Part shown: positions 57,384 through 64,000 of the stretch, one piece after another | Position numbering within the stretch: position 1 is the stretch's first letter | How the letters are laid out: every line of letters starts with the position of its first letter | Assembly: GCF_019345465.1 (NCBI RefSeq) | Contig: NZ_JAHKRC010000010.1 | Span: 62,001 to 126,000 of the forward strand | Direction: 5' to 3' | Length of the DNA stretch: 64,000 nt | Source: Pseudomonas sp. NKUCC02_KPG | Lineage (GTDB): Bacteria; Pseudomonadota; Gammaproteobacteria; Pseudomonadales; Pseudomonadaceae | Notes under the pieces: generated by a model | Told to the model about the DNA's origin: nothing | Databases searched by the model: none | The model's input: the letters and a program-made list of their open reading frames with translations, nothing else | Made by a program: the position numbers and the translations under genes

Positions 57384-59296
57384 TGGCACACGTATCCGAC
57401 ATGATTGCCGAGGATATCGAGCAATACCTCAAGGTTCACGAACACAAGAGCCTGCTGCGTTTCATTACCTGCGGCAGTGTTGACGATGGTAAAAGCACGC
57501 TGATTGGACGCCTGCTCTACGATTCGAAAATGCTCTTCGAAGACCAGATGGAAGCACTGGAAGCCGACTCGAAAAAAGACGGCACCCAGGGCGGCGAACT
57601 GGACTTCGCCCTGCTGGTAGATGGCCTCGCCGCCGAGCGCGAACAAGGCATCACCATCGACGTGGCCTACCGCTTTTTCTCCACTGACCGGCGCAAGTTT
57701 ATCGTGGCCGACACACCGGGCCACGAGCAGTACACACGCAACATGGTGACCGGTGCCTCCACTGCGGATGTGGCCGTAGTGATGATCGATGCCCGCCGCG
57801 GCGTGCTCACTCAGTCCAAACGCCACAGCTACCTGGCATCGCTGATCGGTATTCGCAAGGTGGTCCTGGCCGTCAACAAGATGGACTTGATGGACTACTC
57901 GGAAAAGGTCTTCAATTCCATCGTTGATGACTACCGCTCCTTCGCCAAGCAGATCGGCCTGCAGGATTTCACCGCTATCCCGATGTCCGCGCTACGCGGT
58001 GAGAACATCACCGAACAAAGCGAGCACATGCCTTGGTACCGCGGTACCACGCTGATGGGTTACCTGGAAACCGTCGAGGTCGACGAGGCACACCAGCAGA
58101 AACTGTCGTTCCGCATGCCGGTGCAGTGGGTCAACCGTCCCAACCTGGATTTCCGTGGCTTCACCGGCACCATCGCCAGTGGCGTGATTCGTCCCGGTGA
58201 CCGCGTGCGCGTGTTGCCGGGCGGCCAAGAGAGTCATATCTCGCGCATCGTCACCCTCGATGGTGACTTGCAGCAAGCCGTGGCCGGACAATCGATCACC
58301 CTGACCCTGAGCGACGAAGTCGACTGCAGTCGCGGCGATGTACTGTCTACCTCGGAAGACCCGACCAGCGTCGCCGACCAGTTCCAGGTCAGCCTGATCT
58401 GGATGCACGAACAGGCCATGCTCGCCGGTCGTCCTTACCTGATGAAGATCGGTGGCAAAACCCTGTCCGTGACCTTGTCGGTGCCCAAGTACAAGGTCAA
58501 CGTCAACACCATGGAACATCTGGCGGCCAAAGAGCTGGCGCTGAACGAGATCGGTGTGTGCAATCTCTTCACCAGTCAGCCGATCGCTTTCGACGCCTAC
58601 AAGGACAACCGCGAAACCGGCAGTTTCATCCTCATCGACCGCATGACCAACGCCACTGTCGGCGCGGGTCTGATCGAGTTCTCTCTGCGCCGTTCGCAGA
58701 ACATCCACATGCAACACGTGGATGTGAACAAGAAAGCACGCGCCGAGCAGATGGGCCAACAGCCCGTGCTGTTGTGGTTCACCGGGCTGTCAGGGGCTGG
58801 CAAGTCCGCCATCGCCAACCTGTTGGAAACCCGGCTGTATGCCCGTGGCCGTCACACTTACTTGCTCGATGGCGACAACGTGCGCCACGGTCTGAACCGT
58901 GATCTGGGCTTTACCGATGCCGACCGCGTGGAAAACATCCGCCGGGTGGCCGAAGTGTCCAAGCTGTTCGTGGATGCCGGAATGATTGTCTTGACGGCTT
59001 TCATCTCGCCGTTCCGTTCCGAGCGTGAGATGGCACGCGGACTGCTGCAGGAAGGCGAGTTCATCGAGATCTTCGTCGACACGCCTCTGTCTGTGGCCGA
59101 AGAGCGTGATCCCAAGGGCCTGTACAAGAAAGTACGCCGTGGCGAGTTGAAGAACTTCACAGGCATCGACTCACCGTACGAAGTGCCTAACAAACCGGAC
59201 ATCCACATCAAGACCGGCGAGCTGACGCCGGAGAAAGCGGTGGATCGCATCATTACGGTGCTGATAGAGCGCGGCATCATCGCTAAAGAGTTCTAG
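57383..59296 (+). CDS. cysNC: Bifunctional sulfate adenylyltransferase subunit 1 / APS kinase
   Basis: A 637-residue fusion. CysN comes first: a translation-factor GTPase with GSVDDGKST at 31-39, DTPGHEQY and NKMD, followed by EF-Tu-like beta domains. APS kinase (CysC) occupies about residue 455 onward, with Walker A GLSGAGKS and the serine segment FISPFRSER. Together with CysD it turns sulfate into PAPS. It is coupled to cysD by a 1-bp overlap. A UUCG-loop hairpin follows it. Confidence 0.95.
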   Translation: MAHVSDMIAEDIEQYLKVHEHKSLLRFITCGSVDDGKSTLIGRLLYDSKMLFEDQMEALEADSKKDGTQGGELDFALLVDGLAAEREQGITIDVAYRFFSTDRRKFIVADTPGHEQYTRNMVTGASTADVAVVMIDARRGVLTQSKRHSYLASLIGIRKVVLAVNKMDLMDYSEKVFNSIVDDYRSFAKQIGLQDFTAIPMSALRGENITEQSEHMPWYRGTTLMGYLETVEVDEAHQQKLSFRMPVQWVNRPNLDFRGFTGTIASGVIRPGDRVRVLPGGQESHISRIVTLDGDLQQAVAGQSITLTLSDEVDCSRGDVLSTSEDPTSVADQFQVSLIWMHEQAMLAGRPYLMKIGGKTLSVTLSVPKYKVNVNTMEHLAAKELALNEIGVCNLFTSQPIAFDAYKDNRETGSFILIDRMTNATVGAGLIEFSLRRSQNIHMQHVDVNKKARAEQMGQQPVLLWFTGLSGAGKSAIANLLETRLYARGRHTYLLDGDNVRHGLNRDLGFTDADRVENIRRVAEVSKLFVDAGMIVLTAFISPFRSEREMARGLLQEGEFIEIFVDTPLSVAEERDPKGLYKKVRRGELKNFTGIDSPYEVPNKPDIHIKTGELTPEKAVDRIITVLIERGIIAKEF

Positions 59297-59301
59297 CCCT
59301 T

Positions 59302-59319
59302 CGCCCGGTTCGCCGGGCG
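59302..59319 (+). terminator. Hairpin after cysNC
   Basis: CGCCCGG-TTCG-CCGGGCG (59302-59319) is a 7-bp stem with the very stable UUCG tetraloop. It is followed only by TTTAAC, so it is probably a partial terminator or RNA end protector. Confidence 0.6.
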
Positions 59320-59328
59320 TTTAACGAT

Positions 59329-59440
59329 CGCCTCGAGTAGTCCAAAAGGACGACGCGAGGCGAATAAAACAGTGGCTCTGTTGTGGGCCGATGAATCCGG
59401 TTCGGGCGCCTCTGCGCAGAGGCTCACGATCCGGGTTCGA
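59329..59440. promoter_or_regulatory. Structured leader before the sulfotransferase half of the cluster
   Basis: A composite hairpin is formed by CGCCTCG/CGAGGCG (59329-59335, 59356-59362) with an inner GTCC/GGAC stem. It is followed by a perfect 16-bp palindrome GCCTCTGCGCAGAGGC (59408-59423). The palindrome is flanked by near-direct repeats ATCCGGTTCG (59395-59404) and ATCCGGGTTCG (59429-59439). This fits an operator or leader element ahead of the DUF1214 gene. Confidence 0.5.
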
Positions 59441-59460
59441 CTAATCAAGAGCGTCTAACA

Positions 59461-60573
59461 ATGACAATCAGCTCGATTGACGAACAACATCTGTTGAGTG
59501 GCCAGACCTGGTCCACGTTTTGCGATCATCTCAAGCGCTGCGGCGAGCAGATCCTGCGCCCCGAAACGCCTGCCGATGCAGCCACCCGCGCTGAAGGTTT
59601 CCGCTACCTCACGCGCCTGCTGCGCATTGGCCTGGAAATGCACATCGAGTTTGCCGATCCGGCCTTTCCAAGCTTCTTCAAGACCTCCCACGAAACCGCA
59701 AAAATCGGCGCCGACAACCCGGACAACCTTTACGAATACTCGCGCCTGGACGGCACCCTGGAGTACCGCATCAAAGGTCAGCGCGGCAGTGTCGCCTACC
59801 TGAGCTTCGGCACCCAGAAAGGTGGGTATGAGACCGACGGCACCCTGACCCAGACCGGTTTCATCGATGCCAGTCAGTTACAGATAGATGCCCAAGGCAA
59901 CTTCGAAATTATCCTCAGCCGCGAGCCGCAACCGGGCAACTGGCTGAAAATGGAAGATGTCAGTAACGCCCTGATCGTGCGCCAGACGTTTCTTGATCGC
60001 CGCAGCGAAGTACCGGCCAAGCTGAGCATTGAACGCATTGGCTCCGACTCCAAACCTCAGGCCCTCGATCCAGCGACCTTCCAGCAAGGCCTGGCGCGGG
60101 TGTCCAGTTTCGTCGAGAACACCGCCAGGCTGTTCGCCGACTGGAGCCAGAGCTACCTGCCCCACAGCAACCAGCTACCACCTGCCAACCAGGCGCTCTG
60201 CCAGGCCGTAGGCGGCGACCCGAACATTTTCTACTACCACTCGCACTGGGCGCTGGCTGAAGACGAAGCCTTGGTCATCCACATCGACAAAGTACCGGAC
60301 TGCGACTTCTGGAACTTGCAGATCAACAACTACTGGATGGAGTCGCTGGACTACCGCTACCACCAGATTTGCTTCAACAAACACCAGGCCCAATACGACG
60401 ACAACGGCGGCGTGACCCTGGTCCTCAGCGAACTGGATCCCGGGCTGAGCAACTGGCTGCACACCGCCGGCGTTCGCCAGGGCACGATGTGCCTGCGCTG
60501 GGTAGGAGCCCAGGAGCAATGCCACCCCACCACCCAGGTAGTAAAAGTGTCTGCCATCGCGGAGGCTCTATGA
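59461..60573 (+). CDS. DUF1214-domain protein
   Basis: A 370-residue soluble protein without a signal peptide. The C-terminal third (FYYHSHWALAEDEALVIHIDKVPDCDFWNLQINNYWMES) matches DUF1214, whose function is unknown. The N-terminal part (DPAFPSFFKTSHETAKIGADNPDNLYEYSRLDG) resembles regions seen in DUF1214/DUF1254 proteins of lipid and steroid-like pathways. It is first gene of the downstream block and overlaps the sulfotransferase start by 4 bp (ATGA), so the two proteins probably act together. Confidence 0.85.
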   Translation: MTISSIDEQHLLSGQTWSTFCDHLKRCGEQILRPETPADAATRAEGFRYLTRLLRIGLEMHIEFADPAFPSFFKTSHETAKIGADNPDNLYEYSRLDGTLEYRIKGQRGSVAYLSFGTQKGGYETDGTLTQTGFIDASQLQIDAQGNFEIILSREPQPGNWLKMEDVSNALIVRQTFLDRRSEVPAKLSIERIGSDSKPQALDPATFQQGLARVSSFVENTARLFADWSQSYLPHSNQLPPANQALCQAVGGDPNIFYYHSHWALAEDEALVIHIDKVPDCDFWNLQINNYWMESLDYRYHQICFNKHQAQYDDNGGVTLVLSELDPGLSNWLHTAGVRQGTMCLRWVGAQEQCHPTTQVVKVSAIAEAL

Positions 60574-61757
60574 ACGCGCATGTGACGATTGAAGATTTGA
60601 GTGTCGAAAATCTGTTGGCGAGCGCCATCGCCCGCACCGACGGCCTGAGCAATTTTGGCGATGACAACTATCGCGAGTCTTTGCAGGCGCTACTTGATGC
60701 CCTGTCGAGCGAAGCCGAGCTGTCGCACGCTGGCTTGCAAATGCTGCAGGAAAGGCTGGTAGGCCAATTGGTCAACCGCCTGGTGATGGAGGACTACCTG
60801 AGCCGTCATCCGCAAATAACCCAGATCCAGATCGACGACCCGCTGGTCATCCTGGGCCTGCCGCGCACCGGCACCACCATGTTGCAACGCACGCTGGCGG
60901 TTGACCCGCGCTTCTACTCGGCTGCCTGGTGGGAGACCCGCTTCCCGGCACCATTGCCCGACGAAACCCTGGCCGTGCCCGCCAAACGTATCGCCCAGGC
61001 CAAGGCCGAGGTCGAAATGATGGCCCAGGTCATTCCTCAGATCCTCGCCATCCACCCACTGGATGCCATGCTGTGCGACGAAGAATTCATGCTCATGGAA
61101 CATTCGTTCATGTGCGCTATGGACGCTTACGTCAACGTGCCCAGCTATACCCGCTGGCTGGACCAGCAAGATCAGCGGCCGGTCTACACCCAGTTGAAAA
61201 AAATGCTGCAGTTCCTGCAATGGCAGAAGCAACAACGTGGTGAACCGACCAGCCAACGCTGGCTGCTCAAAGCCCCGCAGCACTTGCATACCCTGCACCT
61301 GTTGCTGGATGTATTCCCCAAGGCACAAGTGATTCTGACTCACCGCGAACCCGCCCAGACGATTCCTTCAATGGCCAGCATGGCCCACACCCTATGGCAG
61401 ATGTACAGCGACAACCCGGACCCTAAAGCCGCCGGCGGACAGTGGAACACCCGCATGGCGCGTGGTATCCGCCACACCATGCAAGTCCGCGACCAGCATG
61501 CGAGCGAACGCTTCCTCGACATCAACTTTGCCGACACCGTGAACCAGCCGATGCAAGTTCTGGAAAAGGTCTACGCCTTTGCCAATCTGCCGTTTACCGA
61601 CAAGGCCCGCGCCGACGCGCAGGGATGGCTGTCGCAAAACAGCCGAGAAAAACGTGCGAGCCACGACTACAGCCTGGAGCGCTTCGGTTTGAACGAAGCA
61701 CAAATGACCCAAGACTACAGCGAGTATCGCGCCCGTCATCTGAGCGTCAACCCGTAG
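60570..61757 (+). CDS. PAPS-dependent sulfotransferase
   Basis: The protein has 395 residues from the ATG at 60570 with GGAGG upstream. The 5'-phosphosulfate loop is GLPRTGTT at 96-103, and the 3'-phosphate motif is THREPAQTIPSMASM. The region WLLKAPQHLHTL is also typical of the bacterial Sulfotransfer_3 family that acts on hydrophobic small molecules and glycolipids. It is cytoplasmic. It should use PAPS from CysD/CysNC and release PAP for CysQ. The acceptor is unknown. Confidence 0.92.
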   Translation: MNAHVTIEDLSVENLLASAIARTDGLSNFGDDNYRESLQALLDALSSEAELSHAGLQMLQERLVGQLVNRLVMEDYLSRHPQITQIQIDDPLVILGLPRTGTTMLQRTLAVDPRFYSAAWWETRFPAPLPDETLAVPAKRIAQAKAEVEMMAQVIPQILAIHPLDAMLCDEEFMLMEHSFMCAMDAYVNVPSYTRWLDQQDQRPVYTQLKKMLQFLQWQKQQRGEPTSQRWLLKAPQHLHTLHLLLDVFPKAQVILTHREPAQTIPSMASMAHTLWQMYSDNPDPKAAGGQWNTRMARGIRHTMQVRDQHASERFLDINFADTVNQPMQVLEKVYAFANLPFTDKARADAQGWLSQNSREKRASHDYSLERFGLNEAQMTQDYSEYRARHLSVNP

Positions 61758-61774
61758 GCGAAGCCGGAGATCTC

Positions 61775-62491
61775 ATGGAAAAGCTCATACTGACCTTGTG
61801 GAAACCTTCACAGTACAGCGCCAGTGATTGGCGCCAGGCGTTGCTCGGCCTGCGCGACGATCTGGCGGGCGTAGGCGCAAGCACCATCCGCGTCATGGTG
61901 GTCGATGAAAACGTGGCCGCCGCGTCTGCACAGCGCATTACCAACAGCGCCGTGCCCCTGGACGGGTTGCTTTCATTGTGGCTGGACAGTGCTTCGCAAC
62001 TGCCCTCCGTCAAGGACCTTCTGAGCCCGCTGACCAGTCGCCTGGAAGCTTATCTGGTGCTTGAATCCGAACCTTACCCAGAGCAGCGGCAAGCGCGCGC
62101 AGCCCAGTACCGGGTGCCGCTTGGCGAGCGCACCCCCGGCATGAATCAGGTGGCACTGCTGCACAAGCCACATCGGATGAGCTACGAGCAGTGGTACGAG
62201 ACCTGGCGCAACAGCCACGGTCCCAAGGCCTATCCACTGCAGTCGATCTTCGGCTACCGCCAGAATACGGTGATTCGCGCCCTCACCTTCGGTGCGCCCG
62301 TGCTGCACGCCATTGTCGAAGAAAGCTTCCCACCCGAAGCCATCGGCAATCCGCAAGGGTTCTTTGCGGCCCTGGGCGACCCGGAAAAGTGCGCTCAACG
62401 CCAACAGGCCATGTACGAATCAACCAGCACATTCATCGATTTCGAAAAGATCGACTGCATCCTCACCAGTGAATATCAGCTCAATGCCTGA
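61775..62491 (+). CDS. EthD-domain protein
   Basis: The protein has 238 residues from the ATG at 61775 (CCGGAG site). The C-terminal half has an EthD/dimeric alpha-beta barrel pattern: VALLHKPHRMSYEQWYETWRNSHGP with the WxxxHG motif. EthD-like proteins occur in P450 systems and in aromatic polyketide and steroid-like pathways, where they act as small cyclases, decarboxylases or helpers. The N-terminal half looks like a diverged second barrel (EKLILTLWKPSQYSASDW), making a tandem-domain monomer. Confidence 0.85.
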   Translation: MEKLILTLWKPSQYSASDWRQALLGLRDDLAGVGASTIRVMVVDENVAAASAQRITNSAVPLDGLLSLWLDSASQLPSVKDLLSPLTSRLEAYLVLESEPYPEQRQARAAQYRVPLGERTPGMNQVALLHKPHRMSYEQWYETWRNSHGPKAYPLQSIFGYRQNTVIRALTFGAPVLHAIVEESFPPEAIGNPQGFFAALGDPEKCAQRQQAMYESTSTFIDFEKIDCILTSEYQLNA

Positions 62492-62513
62492 GCAGCCCAC
62501 AAGGAGGCCTTAT

Positions 62514-62969
62514 ATGTTGGATCTGGAAGCCATAGAGCTGATCAAACAGCTCAAGGCGCGTTATTTTCGCGCCATCGACACCTGCAACATCGAGATGCTG
62601 CAAGGCATGCTCACCGAAGATATCGCCCTGTCGTTCAAAAGCCCTGCCTACGAGTTTCACGTCAATGGCCTGGGCGATGCGCTGGACTTTTACCGCGCCT
62701 CGTTCACCAAAACTCGCCTGGCCACCCACAACGGTCACACCCCGGAAATCGAAGTCGATGGCGACCACGCCACGGCCCTCTGGTACCTGAGCTACGTGTT
62801 CATCAACCTGGAGGACAACACCCACCTGCACGGCAGCGCGATCTACCAGGATCGCTACACCAAACGCGCTGGGCGCTGGATGATCGCCGAGACGGGCTAC
62901 GAAACCTTGCTCGAGACAATCCAGCCCCTGAGCGAGCAGCTGCAGATCACCTCCAGACCCATCAACTGA
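62514..62969 (+). CDS. SnoaL/NTF2-like protein
   Basis: The protein has 151 residues from the ATG at 62514, with a strong AAGGAGG site; an in-frame ATG at 62484 is less likely. It has the NTF2-like cone fold: IKQLKARYFRAIDTCN, LTEDIALSF and a closing RAGRWMIAETGY strand. This fold includes SnoaL cyclases, ketosteroid isomerase and scytalone dehydratase relatives, so cyclisation, isomerisation or dehydration of the acceptor is plausible. Confidence 0.87.
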   Translation: MLDLEAIELIKQLKARYFRAIDTCNIEMLQGMLTEDIALSFKSPAYEFHVNGLGDALDFYRASFTKTRLATHNGHTPEIEVDGDHATALWYLSYVFINLEDNTHLHGSAIYQDRYTKRAGRWMIAETGYETLLETIQPLSEQLQITSRPIN

Positions 62970-62989
62970 ATGCACAGCAGGAGACAGCC

Positions 62990-63457
62990 ATGGCCAGAGC
63001 CGAAAACATAATTACCTCCCATACGGTGGAAATTAACGCCCCCGCGCGGGTGGTCTGGGAAGTGCTCATTGATCTGGACAATTACCACCTGTGGAACAGC
63101 TTCTGTCCGAGCATTCAGTGCGGCCTGCAGATCGGCGACGAGGTGCATATGCAGGTATTGACCCCCGATACCGGCGAGACCGTTCCAGTCTTCGAATACC
63201 TCGTGGCCTGCGACCCCGAGCAGCTGTTGTCCTGGGAGCAGCGCCCCGTCCCGGAAAACATGGACGCTGCCCGTCGCGATCAATACATCAAGGCCATTGA
63301 TGCCAACCGCTGCAGCTATTTCACCACTGATATTTTCCTCGGCCTGAACCAGGACACGATCATGCGCGAGCACGGTGAGTGGGTGCAAACAGGCTTCGAC
63401 CGGATGGCCCTGGACTTGAAGAAACGCGCCGAAGAACTGCACGCCAACCGTGGTTGA
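62990..63457 (+). CDS. SRPBCC (START-like) protein
   Basis: A 155-residue helix-grip protein: TSHTVEINAPARVVWEVLIDLDNYHLWNSFCP at the start and a long C-terminal helix, FDRMALDLKKRAEEL. SRPBCC domains bind hydrophobic ligands and include polyketide aromatases/cyclases and CoxG-like proteins. It sits in the same operon, 20 bp after the SnoaL-like gene. Confidence 0.87.
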   Translation: MARAENIITSHTVEINAPARVVWEVLIDLDNYHLWNSFCPSIQCGLQIGDEVHMQVLTPDTGETVPVFEYLVACDPEQLLSWEQRPVPENMDAARRDQYIKAIDANRCSYFTTDIFLGLNQDTIMREHGEWVQTGFDRMALDLKKRAEELHANRG

Positions 63458-63495
63458 AAACTCATTAGCTGCACAATTATAAAAAGGTAATTGCC

Positions 63496-64000
63496 ATGTT
63501 GTTGAAAGATAAAGTTGTGATCATCTCCGGTATCGGTCCTGGCCTGGGCATCAAGCTGGCCGTGCGTGCCGCGGAGTATCAGGCGAAGGCCGTGGTGTTG
63601 GCCACCCGCACCCCCGCCAAACTGGATCAGGCTGAAAAGGCCATCCGCGACGCCGGCTATAACACACCGGTATTGAAAGTCCCCACCGACATCGCCCAGG
63701 CCGAACAGTGCAAGACGCTCGCCGACCTGACAATCGAGCACTTCGGCCAGATCGACGTATTGATCAACTCTGCCTACGCCCATGGCGCCTGGGGCAGTTC
63801 CTCCGAGTCGTCAATGGACGACTGGCGCAAGGCGATGGACGTCAACCTGTATGGCACCATGCACATGACCCAGGCCGTGCTGGCGCAGATGAAGAAACAG
63901 AAGTCGGGCAGCATCGTCATGATCAACACCATGGCCACCCGCACCCCCAACCAACTGGAATCCGGCTATGCCGTCTCCAAGGCTGCCTTGAAAACCGCCG
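63496..64000 (+). CDS. Short-chain dehydrogenase/reductase, 5' part
   Basis: The first 168 codons are present; the gene continues past the window. It is a classical SDR with the nucleotide loop GIGPGLG, then DVLINSAYAHG, MDVNLYGTM and the catalytic YAVSK. The residue 13 positions before the tyrosine, usually serine, is threonine (INTMATR). It probably oxidises or reduces a hydroxyl or keto group of the cluster metabolite. AAAAAGGTAA precedes the ATG. Confidence 0.88.
   Translation, partial: MLLKDKVVIISGIGPGLGIKLAVRAAEYQAKAVVLATRTPAKLDQAEKAIRDAGYNTPVLKVPTDIAQAEQCKTLADLTIEHFGQIDVLINSAYAHGAWGSSSESSMDDWRKAMDVNLYGTMHMTQAVLAQMKKQKSGSIVMINTMATRTPNQLESGYAVSKAALKTA

Noticed and set aside
59390..59445. 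Possible tRNA or att site because of GGTTCG-like repeats
   Set aside because: No cloverleaf can be folded: no acceptor stem or anticodon arm fits. The repeats flank a palindrome instead.

Overview
The window reads as chromosome of a fluorescent-group-like Pseudomonas. This rests on high GC with dense operons, the full Pseudomonas functional-amyloid (fap) operon, a mexS/mexT pair, a mannitol regulator/dehydrogenase/kinase set, and scattered Pseudomonas-type REP palindromes. Species level cannot be fixed from the sequence alone. No rRNA, tRNA or CRISPR array was seen.

Layout. 1-0.8 kb: peroxide defence (ahpF 5' end, ahpC). 1-3.1 kb: a tyrosine recombinase divergent from a KfrA-like coiled-coil DNA-binding protein. 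3.4-7.6 kb: efeUOB iron uptake plus an extra EfeM-like protein. 8-17.4 kb: arnCADTEF-ugd for aminoarabinose addition to lipid A (no arnB here) and a further PMT-type glycosyltransferase. 17.6-18.7 kb: pnuC and a ribosylnicotinamide kinase. 19-25.2 kb: fapABCDEF and a sigma-54 activator. 25.8-32.7 kb: a B12-riboswitch-controlled cobW-cobN-AAA-VWA operon. 32.8-37.3 kb: a glycosyltransferase, a glycosidase-like gene split by one amber codon, and cobF. 37.4-41 kb: a reduced mannitol locus (mtlR, mtlD, mtlZ). 41-45.6 kb: an OprD porin, a sensorless histidine kinase, a parvulin, a PLP deaminase and RidA. 45.7-49.6 kb: a DNA repair pair, a FAN1-type nuclease and a nuclease-helicase. 49.7-51.2 kb: an unrecognised 486-residue protein. 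51.5-53.7 kb: mexS and mexT without mexEF-oprN.

54-64 kb is the most unusual part. cysQ is divergent from a gene in which an IS630-transposase-like protein is joined in frame to cysD. A cysN-cysC fusion follows, then a DUF1214 protein, a PAPS-type sulfotransferase, an EthD-domain protein, a SnoaL/NTF2-like protein, an SRPBCC protein and an SDR that runs off the window. CysD and CysNC would make PAPS, the sulfotransferase would spend it, and CysQ would remove the PAP by-product. The other enzymes would build or modify an unknown acceptor. This looks like a self-contained sulfonation pathway with its own cofactor supply and possibly a transposase-derived regulator. The product is unknown.
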